DNA of 45,322 bases from CAVXFS01 sp049582805 (GCA_049582805.1 JBAUUR010000188.1:1-45322); one strand, 5' to 3'. Positions 8,093-17,656 are shown, counted from the stretch's first letter. Numbers and translations are program-made. The notes: generated by a model not told the origin, from the sequence alone.

Positions 8093-10048
8093 TTATGGTG
8101 CGGCAGAATCCTGTTTGCTCGTCTCGATCAGGAAATTTCCCAGAGACCGAACCGGCGCCATGTCGTCGAACAGGACCAAACGCGCAGCTTCGATGCGCGC
8201 TTTGATCTGCTGTCGATATTCCGCATCCTGCACGAGCCGGACTACCAGGTTGATATATTCTTCCTCTGTGTTTGCGATCAACTCGGTCATGCCCATGCGC
8301 CGCAATATGCCGCTGGCCAGCCTACCGCGCATGAATTGTCCGTCTTTAGCCACAACGGGCAGCCCGCATTCAATCGCCTGCATGGCGGTGTTGAATCCGG
8401 AAAATCCCAGCGTGTCCAGAAATACGTCTGACCGCTTCATCAGTCCATAAAATGCGTCCCTGCTCTGCCACGGGATGAATATGCCGTGGTGCCCGAAATC
8501 CAGCCCCGCATTTGCAAATACTCGTTCCAGCCGCTGGCGCAGCTTGCCGGAAAGATCCTTGAGCTGGTGGGTGAAGAACACGATCTGGCTATTGCCAAGT
8601 TTGCGCGCGATTTCCACCAGCACCTGGTCATGCTGAGGCACGTATTTGAACGGGGCGCCCGGGCACAGCAGGATCGGGCGTCCGATATCGATATTCAGTC
8701 TGGTGAAATCAGGTTCGATGCTTGCAACCTGCAAGGGTTGGTAATAAACACCCAGATGGGGCAAGAGTACCAATTGTTCGGAATAGCCATCTTGCGCCGC
8801 TGGCGGTTCAAGGTCTTGCGCGGAAAGGTAGTAATCGATCGTCGGCAAGCCGGTGGTTTCCGGGTGGCCCCATGATGCGACCTGAACCGCAACCAGGCGC
8901 AGGCTCGCCAGCTTTACGGTCATTGGATCCATGCCAATTTCCGGATAGATCAATACATCAAGCTGTTTCCCCCTGATCACATCCACCCACTGTCGCAGGC
9001 TTTTGTTTCCCTGTTCGAAACTCCGCGCATGGTTTCTTGCCCATTCGGTCTCTTCATCCTGTTGCGAACCGGTATGGAACAGGTGCAGTTCGATGCGGCT
9101 GCGATCCAGATGCTGCATCCAGCCTTTGACGATGGCGTTCCATACGGAATGATTTCTGATGTGCGCCGAAACCACACCGACGCGGATTATTGGATTGTGC
9201 GGACTGCTGACCGGAGGAAGTTTCTGTTCATCCAGCCAGTATTTCATCAGGCGCGCGCATAACGCTCCATATCGGGACAGGAGGTCGCGATTGTTCTTTT
9301 CCTGATAGGCCAGAAAGAACGGCTGGTAAACGCCGACCGCTCTATAACCAAGCGCCATCCGGGTATCGAACCAGGTGTTCAATTCATCAAGTTCATGCAG
9401 GAACTCGGTACGACTTGCTTCTATTTCTTTGTCTGTTTCGGCGACCAGTTGCAGCCTGGACATTGCAAGCTGCCAGCGCACCTCGGCAAAATCCGGCTGC
9501 AGTGTCAGCGCGCGGCGATAACTGGAAACGGCCTCCTCCAGCTTGCCCTGCTCCAGATACATATTCCCCAGATTGTTGTATACCGCCTGGAATTTCGGGT
9601 CCAGCCGCACGGCCTCAAGATAGGCGGCAATGGCGGAATCGATTTGTCCCAGAGCCTTGTAGGCGTTGCCCAGATTGCAATGGAATGCCGGCACGCGGCG
9701 ATCCGCCTGGATGGCGCTTTCGATCAGGTTTACCGCATCGCCATAATTATTCTGTTGCAGCGCGATCAATCCAAGATAATGCAAAGCATGGCTGTCCCGC
9801 GGATTCCGTCGCAGCAGATTCTGGTAAAGGGATTTGGCTTCTTCCAGCCTGCCGGTCTGATGCAGAGCAACTGCCTGCATCAGCAAATCGGAGGCGGGCG
9901 CTACGTTGGTTGCGTTGAACTCATGGCCAGGCGGTTTTGCCGGCTGCACGACAAAACCCTGGCTCGCCGATGTTTTGCCCATGCAGCATTTCTTGTACTT
10001 CTTTCCGCTGCCGCAGGGGCAGGGATCGTTCCGGCTCGGTGTGCTCAT
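8093..10048 (-). CDS. SEC-C/TPR protein with O-GlcNAc-transferase-like (GT41) domain
   Basis: 651 aa. The N-terminus carries a SEC-C zinc motif (DPCPCGSGKKYKKCC, residues 8-22). TPR repeats cover about 50-215 (LLRRNPRDSHALHYLGLIAL; YNNLGNMYLEQGKLEEAVSSYRRAL). The C-terminal half is a GT41/SPINDLY-like glycosyltransferase, with the EIGMDPMT, APFKYVPQHD and DVFLDTLGFSGFNTAMQAIECGLPVV segments. GT41 enzymes transfer GlcNAc or related sugars to protein Ser/Thr in the cytosol; other bacterial relatives act with HMW adhesins. Fusion of SEC-C to TPR-GT41 is seen in several proteobacteria. The target protein is not identifiable here. Confidence 0.88.
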   Translation of the reverse strand: MSTPSRNDPCPCGSGKKYKKCCMGKTSASQGFVVQPAKPPGHEFNATNVAPASDLLMQAVALHQTGRLEEAKSLYQNLLRRNPRDSHALHYLGLIALQQNNYGDAVNLIESAIQADRRVPAFHCNLGNAYKALGQIDSAIAAYLEAVRLDPKFQAVYNNLGNMYLEQGKLEEAVSSYRRALTLQPDFAEVRWQLAMSRLQLVAETDKEIEASRTEFLHELDELNTWFDTRMALGYRAVGVYQPFFLAYQEKNNRDLLSRYGALCARLMKYWLDEQKLPPVSSPHNPIIRVGVVSAHIRNHSVWNAIVKGWMQHLDRSRIELHLFHTGSQQDEETEWARNHARSFEQGNKSLRQWVDVIRGKQLDVLIYPEIGMDPMTVKLASLRLVAVQVASWGHPETTGLPTIDYYLSAQDLEPPAAQDGYSEQLVLLPHLGVYYQPLQVASIEPDFTRLNIDIGRPILLCPGAPFKYVPQHDQVLVEIARKLGNSQIVFFTHQLKDLSGKLRQRLERVFANAGLDFGHHGIFIPWQSRDAFYGLMKRSDVFLDTLGFSGFNTAMQAIECGLPVVAKDGQFMRGRLASGILRRMGMTELIANTEEEYINLVVRLVQDAEYRQQIKARIEAARLVLFDDMAPVRSLGNFLIETSKQDSAAP

Positions 10049-10330
10049 GGGTTATATGATAATCAAGGCGAAATGGATAATGCTACATTTCTGCGTTTTG
10101 TCACGGCCTCCATTTTCAGTCTGATTATATCCCGAGGAGGCGCTCAAAAAAGGGAACGGATTCAGGACAGGCAGCTTTGGTTGCAGCCTGAAATCATTGC
10201 GGAGGATGCAGGGCATTGATAGAATGCGCCGCCTCGGTTGGGCGGTTAAGCTTACCATGTGCCGATTGGCAGTTTGAGTATGCCATGACCTGCCATTTAT
10301 CCAACCTGGAAGTCATGCCGAATCATTAAT

Positions 10331-10406
10331 GCCGCTTTAGCTCAGTTGGCAGAGCAACCGCCTTGTAAGCGGTAGGTCGTCTGTTCGAGTCAGACAAGCG
10401 GCACCA
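10331..10406 (+). tRNA. tRNA-Thr (anticodon TGT)
   Basis: Complete cloverleaf. The acceptor stem GCCGCTT pairs with AAGCGGC, the anticodon stem ACCGC/GCGGT encloses loop CTTGTAA (anticodon TGT, reads ACA), the T-arm GTCTG-TTCGAGT-CAGAC is regular, and CCA is encoded (10404-10406). Closely matches enterobacterial tRNA-Thr(UGU). A decayed integrase lies 480 bp downstream, consistent with past use as an attachment site. Confidence 0.95.
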
Positions 10407-10414
10407 ATATCCAT

Positions 10415-10442
10415 AAGGCTTGCAGCGATGCAGGCCTTTTTT
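10415..10442 (+). terminator. Intrinsic terminator of tRNA-Thr
   Basis: AAGGCTTGCA (10415-10424) pairs with TGCAGGCCTT (10429-10438) around GCGA, with one G-T wobble, and is followed by a T run. Confidence 0.85.
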
Positions 10443-10519
10443 ACGCCTTCTGGTATTTGTCAGTGTAAGGCTGGTTTAGAAAATCCGCTCAATGCGGTGG
10501 CCCTCAGCACCCCACTAAA

Positions 10520-10587
10520 GGAAAAACCGCCGGGCTATCTCTAGCGGCGGCGGCTTGTTATCTGTAACGACCTAATGACAGGTCGTT
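10520..10587. terminator. Two hairpins, first one terminator-like on the minus strand
   Basis: CCGCC/GGCGG arms around 10527-10551 are bordered by GGAAAAA on the plus strand, i.e. a stem followed by TTTTT when read on the minus strand, which suits a transcript coming from the decayed integrase side. A second hairpin (ACGACCT/AGGTCGT) lies at about 10566-10585. No intact gene is found between 10443 and 10883. Confidence 0.4.
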
Positions 10588-10883
10588 GTCTTCCAGTCTG
10601 AACGGCAATGAATGAAGCTATTATTTAAAGAACAGCCAGAAAGCAAAAGAACAACAAGCAAAGTGAATAATTTCACCATATCAGCCTCCTCTTGGCGGAA
10701 TAATGCCACGAAGTGATGACGAAGAAAACTGCCCGGCTAGCGTTGTGTCGTCTGCATGGTCTTTAATGAACCGCAGAATACACACTTGCGACCATGCAAA
10801 AAATTGGTCGCACAACTAAATACTGTACAAACCCCAGTAACCAGGAACCGCTCCATGGATACACCGGTTACGAAATGCCCTGA

Positions 10884-11151
10884 TTACCAATCTGTTCCTA
10901 CCACGCGCAAACCGGCTTGCACGGGAACAAACTCAATCCCGGCCTGCTCCAATTCCTTGCGCTTCAATTTTGCCGTGCCACTGGTGCAGCAGGCCGAATT
11001 CCTGCTGTAGGCAGTGCTTTTTCGCTATCGCGCTTGGCTTGTGTCCCATAATTTGCGCAACAATTCCGGCAGGGACTTCAACCCACTCGGACAACGTGCC
11101 GAAGGCGCGGCGCAAACCATGCACGGACAGCACATTGCAAATCGTGCACAT
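10884..11151 (-). pseudogene. Remnant of a tyrosine-type integrase (C-terminal part)
   Basis: The translation contains box II H-x-x-R as VHGLRRAFGTL and the later AQIMGHKPSAIA-KKH segment, both diagnostic of phage/ICE integrases. The 5' two thirds is missing. Near 10945 the frame shifts: the expected tail (KIEAWILEQAGIEF-like) continues in the next frame as LEQAGIEFVPV to a TAA at 10884. The last Tyr of the active site appears replaced (KKHCLQQEF where KHY is usual). Together with the tRNA-Thr upstream, this is the scar of an element once integrated here. Confidence 0.8.
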
Positions 11152-11232
11152 TTATCTGTAGTATTCTTCGAGTTCGTGATGTGCTTGAACCAATGAATCC
11201 CGCGACCTTTACCAAGCGAGGACATCAGACAG

Positions 11233-11766
11233 ATGAATATCTTTATCGTTAAAACATTTGGAAGACTGATTGTAGTCTCGGCCCTGCTTGCCTTCAGTGC
11301 AAGCGTCCATGGGGATGATGTCTGGCTCCGGGAGCTGAAGAATGTGGCAAGGTCAGGGAATGCAGATGCGCAATACAAGGTCGCCGTTTATTATATGAAG
11401 AGGGGAATTTATGACTCAGGGATTGAGTGGTATATCACGGCGGCAGAGAACGGGCAGGCGCATGCGGAATATGAACTGGCAGACATGTACATGAAGGGCG
11501 ACAAGGTGCCGAAAAGCATCGAGAAGGCGTTATATTGGTATCAACAGTCGGCTCAGAATGGATTTGTGCAAGGACAGGTTAAGCTGGGAATCATGTATAT
11601 GAACGGGGGGGTTGTTAAAAAGGATTTGGTTCAGGCATACCGATGGTTAAGATTGGCTGCGGCACAGGGAAACACAGAGGCTCTGGAGGAAGTAAACGAG
11701 CTGGAAGACAGGATGAGCATGGACCAGGTCGAGGAAGCAGAGGCGTTGCTTGCAAAGGGGAGATAA
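11233..11766 (+). CDS. Exported Sel1-repeat protein
   Basis: 177 aa. A signal peptide (residues 1-25, cleavage near ASVHG) is followed by four Sel1-like helical repeats (GNADAQYKVAVYYMK; NGQAHAEYELADMYMKG; NGFVQGQVKLGIMYMNG; AAAQGNTEALEEV). Sel1 proteins are periplasmic protein-protein scaffolds. No partner is evident. It has lower GC than its neighbours and follows the integrase remnant, so it may be cargo of the lost element. Gene begins at ATG 11233. Confidence 0.82.
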   Translation: MNIFIVKTFGRLIVVSALLAFSASVHGDDVWLRELKNVARSGNADAQYKVAVYYMKRGIYDSGIEWYITAAENGQAHAEYELADMYMKGDKVPKSIEKALYWYQQSAQNGFVQGQVKLGIMYMNGGVVKKDLVQAYRWLRLAAAQGNTEALEEVNELEDRMSMDQVEEAEALLAKGR

Positions 11767-11917
11767 TTCTCGTTTTACTCTAGTGCTAGTGCTGGCGATC
11801 TTCTGTTGTCTAATGTGGCAAGTTGAATCCGGTTAGACATACCGCAAGGTCGGCCGTGCTGTATGGGCATTACTATTATTGATCTTTCCGTAATTTATGA
11901 CAGACGTCATCCAATAG

Positions 11918-12054
11918 CGTCATTCCCGCGCAGGCTGGAATCCGGGCAATTAAAAGAACCTCACGCAGTGGCGCAACATCTCGAACACGGCCTTGTCCGC
12001 TAACGCGGAGGCTGTTTGATAAACTGGATTCCCGCCTGCGCGGGAAGGACGATA
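11918..12054. repeat. dRS3-like inverted repeat pair
   Basis: CATTCCCGCGCAGGCTGGAA (from 11920) is mirrored by GATTCCCGCCTGCGCGGGAA near 12026-12048. These cores resemble the neisserial dRS3 motif ATTCCC-N8-GGGAAT that is also widespread in other betaproteobacteria. The 385-bp space between sel1 and sucC holds no gene. Confidence 0.75.
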
Positions 12055-12151
12055 GGTGGATTTTGCCTACTGTTGCATTCCCTTCGAGCGTTGTCTTCAA
12101 TTATGAAGCGCTCAATAATTAACTGGATTTGGAGATGGCGCCAGGACAAAC

Positions 12152-13336
12152 ATGAAGATCCATGAGTATCAGGCCAAGGAAATCCTGAAGCAATTCAAGG
12201 TGCCTACTCCGCGTGGTGTGGCCTGCTTTACCGTCGGCGAAGCCGAGGCCGCCGCACGCAGGCTGGGTGGAAGCGCATGGGTGGTCAAGGCGCAGATTCA
12301 TGCAGGTGGTCGGGGCAAGGGCGGTGGGGTAAAAGTGGCGCACTCGCTGGCCGAGGTGCATGGGGCCGCTGAGGCGATCCTTGGCATGCAACTGGTGACC
12401 CACCAGACTGGTGCGCAAGGCCAGAAGGTGCGACGCCTGTTGATCGAGGAAGGCGCAAGGATTGCCAGGGAATTTTACGTCGGCATGGTAATAGACCGCA
12501 GCAGGCAGCGCGTGGTGCTGATCGCCAGCAGCGAAGGCGGCATGGAGATCGAGGAGGTCGCTGCGCATTCACCCGAGAAGATCCACAAGCTATGGATAGA
12601 CCCGGCGTCTGGATTGACCGGTGCACAGGCTGCTGCCATGGCGCGCAATATCGGCATTCCGGAAGTGGCGCTTGCCCAGGCGCGCGACTGCCTGCAAGGG
12701 TTGTATCGCGCCTTTGTCGAGAAGGACGCAATGCTGGCCGAGATCAATCCGCTGGTGCTGACCGAAGATCAGCAAGTGGTCGCGCTGGACGCGAAGATCA
12801 ATTTTGACGACAACGCGCTGTTCCGTCATCCAGAGCTGGTTGCGCTGCGCGACCTGGACGAAGAAGACCCCGCCGAGGTGGAAGCCTCGAAGTTCGAGCT
12901 CAGCTACATTGCGCTGGATGGCGACATCGGTTGTCTGGTGAATGGCGCCGGACTGGCGATGGCGACCATGGACATCATCAAGCTGTATGGCGGCAGTCCG
13001 GCGAACTTTCTCGATGTCGGAGGCGGCGCGAGCAGGGAAAAGGTGACCGAGGCGTTCAAGCTGATACTGAAGAATCTCAGGCTGCGCGCGATTTTGGTGA
13101 ACATCTTTGGCGGCATCATGAAGTGCGATGTGATCGCCGAAGGAGTGGTGTCCGCCGCGCGCGAGGTGCGACTCAAGGTGCCGCTGGTGGTGAGACTGGA
13201 AGGCACCAACGTCGATCTCGGCAAGAAGATACTGGCTGATTCCGGCTTGCCGATCATTTCCGCGGGCAACATGGCCGATGCGGCGCAAAAGGTGGTTGCC
13301 GCAGCAGGGGGGCAGGATGTCCATACTGATCAATAA
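12152..13336 (+). CDS. sucC: Succinyl-CoA synthetase, beta subunit
   Basis: 394 aa, usual length 386-395. The N-terminal ATP-grasp domain opens with MKIHEYQAKEIL and holds the nucleotide-binding GGRGKGGGVKVA loop. The C-terminal flavodoxin-like domain carries LVNGAGLAMATMDIIKLYGG and LVNIFGGIMKCDVIAEG. With SucD it interconverts succinyl-CoA and succinate with ATP/GTP formation in the TCA cycle. It overlaps sucD by 20 bp, so the subunits are translationally coupled. Confidence 0.95.
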   Translation: MKIHEYQAKEILKQFKVPTPRGVACFTVGEAEAAARRLGGSAWVVKAQIHAGGRGKGGGVKVAHSLAEVHGAAEAILGMQLVTHQTGAQGQKVRRLLIEEGARIAREFYVGMVIDRSRQRVVLIASSEGGMEIEEVAAHSPEKIHKLWIDPASGLTGAQAAAMARNIGIPEVALAQARDCLQGLYRAFVEKDAMLAEINPLVLTEDQQVVALDAKINFDDNALFRHPELVALRDLDEEDPAEVEASKFELSYIALDGDIGCLVNGAGLAMATMDIIKLYGGSPANFLDVGGGASREKVTEAFKLILKNLRLRAILVNIFGGIMKCDVIAEGVVSAAREVRLKVPLVVRLEGTNVDLGKKILADSGLPIISAGNMADAAQKVVAAAGGQDVHTDQ

Positions 13337-14198
13337 GGACACGCGGGTCATCACTCAGGGCATGACCGGCAAGGTGGGCCAGTTCCATACTTTCCATTGC
13401 CGCAATTACGCGAATGGCACGAACTGTTTCGTGGCTGGCGTGAATCCAAGGAAGGCGGGAGAGTCGTTCGAGGGCATCCCGGTGTATGCCTCGGTCCGCG
13501 ACGCGAAACAGGCAACCGGGGCGACCGTGTCGGTGATCTATGTGCCTCCTGCAGGCGCGGCGGCGGCGATAGACGAAGCGGTGGAGGCTGAGCTGGATCT
13601 GGTGATCTGCATTACCGAGGGCATCCCGGTGCATGACATGCTGCGCACCCGCTACAGGATGGAGGGCAGGAAGACCTTGCTGATCGGCCCGAACTGTCCG
13701 GGCCTGATTACACCGGACGAGATAAAGATCGGCATCATGCCGGGCCATATCCACCGCAAGGGACGCATCGGCGTGGTGTCGCGTTCCGGCACGCTGACCT
13801 ATGAGGCGGTCGGGCAATTGACCGAACTGGGCATGGGCCAGTCGTCCTGCGTCGGTATCGGCGGCGATCCGATCAACGGCATGAAACATCTCGATGTGAT
13901 GAAGTTGTTCAACGACGATCCGGAAACGGATGCGGTCGTCATGGTGGGCGAGATCGGCGGCAGCGACGAGGAGGAATGCGCGCGCTGGATCAGGGACAAC
14001 ATGCAAAAGCCGGTGGTCGGTTTCATCGCCGGCGTTACCGCGCCGCCCGGTAAGCGCATGGGGCATGCCGGGGCGATCATTTCCGGCGGGCAGGGTGGCG
14101 CTGAGCAGAAACTGGCCGTGATGGAAGAGTGCGGAATCCACATCACCCGCAATCCGGCTGAAATGGGACACCTGATGCAGAAAATCCTGAAGGGATAG
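13317..14198 (+). CDS. sucD: Succinyl-CoA synthetase, alpha subunit
   Basis: 293 aa. ATG 13317 gives MSILINKDTRVITQGMTGK, the conserved start; a longer in-frame ORF upstream is ignored. The phospho-histidine sits in the GHAGAIISGG motif (about residue 247), and the CoA-binding Rossmann segment TGKVGQFHT is present. Preceded by AGG spacing inside sucC. Its TAG stop overlaps the following TerC gene start. No odd residues are seen. Confidence 0.95.
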   Translation: MSILINKDTRVITQGMTGKVGQFHTFHCRNYANGTNCFVAGVNPRKAGESFEGIPVYASVRDAKQATGATVSVIYVPPAGAAAAIDEAVEAELDLVICITEGIPVHDMLRTRYRMEGRKTLLIGPNCPGLITPDEIKIGIMPGHIHRKGRIGVVSRSGTLTYEAVGQLTELGMGQSSCVGIGGDPINGMKHLDVMKLFNDDPETDAVVMVGEIGGSDEEECARWIRDNMQKPVVGFIAGVTAPPGKRMGHAGAIISGGQGGAEQKLAVMEECGIHITRNPAEMGHLMQKILKG

Positions 14199-14956
14199 TG
14201 ATGCTGGGTATGCTGAGCTCCAACCAGTTCTGGATGGATGTGTGCAAGATCATTGTCATTGACTTATTGCTCAGCGGCGACAATGCGGTGGTCATCGCCC
14301 TGGCCTGCCGCAGCCTTCCTGCCGAACAGCGCAGGAAAGGCGTTCTGCTGGGCGTGGGTGGCGCCATCGTGCTGCGCATGCTGCTGACTTTCTTTGCGCT
14401 CAACCTGCTGACCTTGCCGTTCCTCAAGGTGGTCGGTGCGCTGATCCTCTCGTGGATCGGCGTCAAACTGATCCTGCCGGAAGACGGGCACGAGGCAGCC
14501 AGCGTGAAAGCCAACGCGCATTTGTGGGGCGCGGTGCGCACCATCATCGTTGCGGATTTGATCATGAGCCTGGACAATGTACTCGGGGTGGCGGCGGTGG
14601 CGAACGGCAATTCGCTGCTGCTGGTGTTCGGGCTGCTGGTGAGCATTCCGCTGATCGCATGGAGCAGCCAGCTGGTATTGAAACTGATAGATCGGTTCCC
14701 GCCCATCATTTATTTTGGCGGCGGTCTGCTCGGTTATGTGGCCGGCGAGATGTTGGTCAGCGATGGCATGGTTGCAGCCGTGCTCGAGGCGATGCCTTTT
14801 GATGTGCATGCATGGATTCCTGCAATTTGCGCCCTGCTGGTCATGGTGCTGGGCAAGTGGCTGGCAATGCGCTCGATAGCCACTTCGAGAGTGTTCAGTC
14901 TGGTTGAAGGGCAGGTCTCGAATTCAACCGGAGGCCTATCTGAAAAAGAACGGTAA
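14198..14956 (+). CDS. TerC-family (YjbE-type) integral membrane protein
   Basis: About 251 aa, seven predicted membrane helices. Two acidic TerC signatures are present: DLLLSGDNAVVIALACR (about residues 22-38) and IVADLIMSLDNVLGVAAVA (about 117-135). The Asp/Asn residues in these repeats are the metal site. YjbE/TerC relatives load or export Mn2+ and other metals during protein secretion. GTG 14198 overlaps the sucD stop; ATG 14201 or 14210 are alternative starts. The coupling to sucCD is positional; no functional link is known. Confidence 0.85.
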   Translation: MMLGMLSSNQFWMDVCKIIVIDLLLSGDNAVVIALACRSLPAEQRRKGVLLGVGGAIVLRMLLTFFALNLLTLPFLKVVGALILSWIGVKLILPEDGHEAASVKANAHLWGAVRTIIVADLIMSLDNVLGVAAVANGNSLLLVFGLLVSIPLIAWSSQLVLKLIDRFPPIIYFGGGLLGYVAGEMLVSDGMVAAVLEAMPFDVHAWIPAICALLVMVLGKWLAMRSIATSRVFSLVEGQVSNSTGGLSEKER

Positions 14957-15189
14957 CCTGCGGCCATGGGTGACTTTCAGGGATTCCTTGAGAGGCATCC
15001 CTCCCCCCATATGAGTTATATCCTTACCCCCTGACAAGGTTATAGACACCCTTGGAGCACATGCGTTTAATAGTCCCCTTTTTGCTTGTACATTATGGTT
15101 GCAATGAACTGGCGCATGGGTGCCGGGTTTGACTAAAATGGCTAACTGCGGTTCGCGCATTGTGAAACGGGTTTATATCGGGGGAAGAT

Positions 15190-15702
15190 ATGTCTGACAG
15201 TAAAGTATTGGATGATCCGAATCGCCGCGATTTTCTGGGAAAGGCAACGGCGGCGGTCGGCGCAGCCGGTGTGGCAGCGGCATGCTGGCCATTTATCAGC
15301 AGCATGAACCCCAGCATGGATACACTGGAAAAAGCCTCGACCGAGGTTGATCTTTCCGGTATCACCGTGGGACAGATGGAGACGGTTGCCTGGGGCGGCA
15401 AGCCGGTTTTCGTGCTTCACCGCACAGCCGAACAGATAGCTGCCATGGAGGCGTCTCCGGGAGGGTATGATCCGCAGTCGGATCGTGATCGCACCAAGAA
15501 ACCGGAATGGCTGGTGGTAGTCGGGGTATGCACACACATGGGGTGTATTCCCGGGCGCAACCCTGAAGGATGGTTATGCCCTTGTCATGGCAGCGTGTAT
15601 GACAATAGCGGCCGCATCCTGCATGGCCCGGCGCCAAGGAATCTGGCCGTGCCGCCCTACAAGTTCGTGTCTGACGAAAAGATCACCATAGGCGAGGCAT
15701 GA
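15190..15702 (+). CDS. petA: Ubiquinol-cytochrome c reductase Rieske Fe-S subunit
   Basis: 170 aa. The N-terminal RRDFLG followed by a hydrophobic helix (about 17-37) is the uncleaved Tat-type anchor of Rieske proteins. The 2Fe-2S ligands are in CTHMGC (about 113-118) and CPCHGS (about 134-139). GRNPEGWL is the variant of the linker before the second box. It accepts electrons from quinol at the Qo site and passes them to cytochrome c1. First gene of petABC, one base before petB. Confidence 0.96.
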   Translation: MSDSKVLDDPNRRDFLGKATAAVGAAGVAAACWPFISSMNPSMDTLEKASTEVDLSGITVGQMETVAWGGKPVFVLHRTAEQIAAMEASPGGYDPQSDRDRTKKPEWLVVVGVCTHMGCIPGRNPEGWLCPCHGSVYDNSGRILHGPAPRNLAVPPYKFVSDEKITIGEA

Positions 15703-15703
15703 C

Positions 15704-16948
15704 ATGGCGAGTCGCGTGCTTGACTGGATAGACCAGCGTTTTCCCCTTACCCGTTTCGTTAAGCATGAACTGACGGAATACCCGACCCCGCGCAACCTGA
15801 GCTATTGGTGGAATTTCGGTTTCCTCGCCGGTTTTGTGCTGGTGCTGCAGATCGTCACCGGCATCTTCCTCGCCATGTTCTACAAGCCCGACGTGAGCCT
15901 GGCGTTCGATTCGGTGCAGCACATCATGCGCGACGTGAACTATGGCTGGCTGCTGCGCTATATTCATTCGACCGGCGCGTCGGCCTTTTTCGTCGTGATC
16001 TATGTGCACATGGCGCGCACGCTGTATTACGCCTCCTATCACAAGCCGCGCGAACTGATGTGGTGGAGTGGCCAGGTTTTGCTGCTGTTGCTGATGGCCA
16101 CCGCGTTCATGGGCTACCTGTTGCCGTGGGGGCAGATGTCCTATTGGGGCGCGCAGGTCATCACCAACCTGTTCGGCGTAACGCCGTTTCTCGGCGACAA
16201 GATCGTGATGTGGCTGCGCGGCGATTTCGGGGTGGGGGATGCCACCCTGACGCGCTTCTTCGCGCTGCATTACCTTTTTCCGTTCATGATATTTGCATTG
16301 GTAGGCATACATCTTGTTGCGCTGCATACCGTCAAGAGCAGCAACCCGTCCGGCATCAGCCTGGCCGACAAGGACAACATTCCGTTCCATCCTTATTTCA
16401 CCCTCAAGGATTTTTTCGGGCTGGGCGTCTATCTGATCTTGTTCTGTGCATTCGTGTTCTACCGGCCGGACACGTTCATCGAAGCGGCCAACAATGTCCC
16501 CGCGAATCCGCTGGTGACGCCGCCGCACATCGAGCCGGAGTGGTATTTCCTGCCGTTCTACGCCATCCTGCGCGCGATCCCTGACATGCTGGGAGGCGTG
16601 GTGGCGATGGCGGTTTCCGTGCTGATCTTTGCCATCCTGCCGTTCGCCGACCGCACCACGATACCCGGCGGCGCGCGCTATCGTCCCATCTATCGCGCCA
16701 TGTTCTACCTGTTCATCGCGGACGTGCTGGTGCTCGGTTATGTCGGCTCCCAGCCCCCGACCGGATTTGTTGTACCGCTCGGGCAAGTGGCGACCGGGGT
16801 TTATTTTGCCACATTTTTTCTGCTGCCCTTTGTCTCCAGGGCGGAGGAACGCTGGATGCGCGCGCGCGGTTTGCCGGATGATTTGAAGGCATTGTTTCAG
16901 CAGCGTCCGCCACGAGAAAAATGGCCGCGCAAGGAGGGTGCGAGATGA
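15704..16948 (+). CDS. petB: Cytochrome b of the bc1 complex
   Basis: 414 aa, eight-helix cytochrome b with both N- and C-terminal parts fused, as in betaproteobacteria. His ligand pairs occur in HSTGASAFF/VHMARTLYY and in HYLFPFMIFALVGIHLVALH. The Qo-site PEWY is present (HIEPEWYFLPFY). The final residues overlap petC (ATGA at 16945-16948). It takes part in the Q-cycle in the inner membrane. Confidence 0.97.
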   Translation: MASRVLDWIDQRFPLTRFVKHELTEYPTPRNLSYWWNFGFLAGFVLVLQIVTGIFLAMFYKPDVSLAFDSVQHIMRDVNYGWLLRYIHSTGASAFFVVIYVHMARTLYYASYHKPRELMWWSGQVLLLLLMATAFMGYLLPWGQMSYWGAQVITNLFGVTPFLGDKIVMWLRGDFGVGDATLTRFFALHYLFPFMIFALVGIHLVALHTVKSSNPSGISLADKDNIPFHPYFTLKDFFGLGVYLILFCAFVFYRPDTFIEAANNVPANPLVTPPHIEPEWYFLPFYAILRAIPDMLGGVVAMAVSVLIFAILPFADRTTIPGGARYRPIYRAMFYLFIADVLVLGYVGSQPPTGFVVPLGQVATGVYFATFFLLPFVSRAEERWMRARGLPDDLKALFQQRPPREKWPRKEGAR

Positions 16949-17592
16949 TGCGCGGGATCGTGTTCGCCTTATGCTGGTTTGCCTGTTCCGTCTATGCGGA
17001 AACAGAACCGGCTTTGCAAAAAATCGAAGTGGCGACCGATCTGCCAACGCTGGAGAGCGGTGCGGAGACGGTGATGTCGGTTTGCGTCGGCTGCCATAGC
17101 CTGAAGTATGTTCGCTTTCGCAACCTGGCCCTGTTGGGCATCGCCAAGGACAAGGTGGATGGCTGGCGCGGAACCAACCCGATGGGGACGGCCATCACCA
17201 GCCAAATGCCGCCAGATGCGGCCGTGCAATCCTTTGGCAAGGTGCCGCCCGATCTCAGCCTGATGGCCAAGGCGCGTGAAGGCGGCCCGAACTATATTTA
17301 CTCCTATTTGCTTGGCTATTACATGAACAAGGATGGCGTGCTGGGTAACCATTATTATCCGCCCACCAAAATGCCGGATGTGCTCGGCGTGGCGGGGGTG
17401 ACCGACCCGGCGCAACATGCGGAATTGGAGAAAAAGGCGCGCGAAGTCGCATCCTTCCTGGTCTGGGCATCCGATCCGCATGCGCAGGAACGACGTACGC
17501 TGGGATATTACGTCATTGGTTACCTGGTCGTATTCACGGCCATGCTGTATTTTCTAAAACAGCGCATTTGGTCCAGGCTGGACACAGCATGA
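16945..17592 (+). CDS. petC: Cytochrome c1
   Basis: 215 aa. ATG 16945 is chosen because AAGGAGG lies just upstream and it overlaps the petB stop; an upstream ATG (16921) would add residues before the signal peptide. The signal peptide ends near VYAET, the heme c motif C47-VG-C50-H51 is present, the distal Met is in YYPPTKMPDVL, and a C-terminal anchor helix lies at about 190-207 (YYVIGYLVVFTAMLYFL). It passes electrons from the Rieske centre to soluble cytochrome c. Confidence 0.96.
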   Translation: MMRGIVFALCWFACSVYAETEPALQKIEVATDLPTLESGAETVMSVCVGCHSLKYVRFRNLALLGIAKDKVDGWRGTNPMGTAITSQMPPDAAVQSFGKVPPDLSLMAKAREGGPNYIYSYLLGYYMNKDGVLGNHYYPPTKMPDVLGVAGVTDPAQHAELEKKAREVASFLVWASDPHAQERRTLGYYVIGYLVVFTAMLYFLKQRIWSRLDTA

Positions 17593-17630
17593 TCCATATC
17601 CACATAGGGTGAGTGACTGTATGGTTTGTA

Positions 17631-17656
17631 CCAGCCTTTCCATTTCACGGAATGGC
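17631..17656 (+). terminator. Hairpin after petABC
   Basis: CCAGCC and GGCTGG arms, with inner CCATT/AATGG, close a hairpin about 40 bp after petC. No T run follows, so a terminator role is only suggested. Confidence 0.4.

Noticed and set aside
15683..17047. 454-codon antisense ORF across petB
   Set aside because: Antisense to a highly conserved bc1 gene; its translation is charged/His-rich and unlike known proteins.
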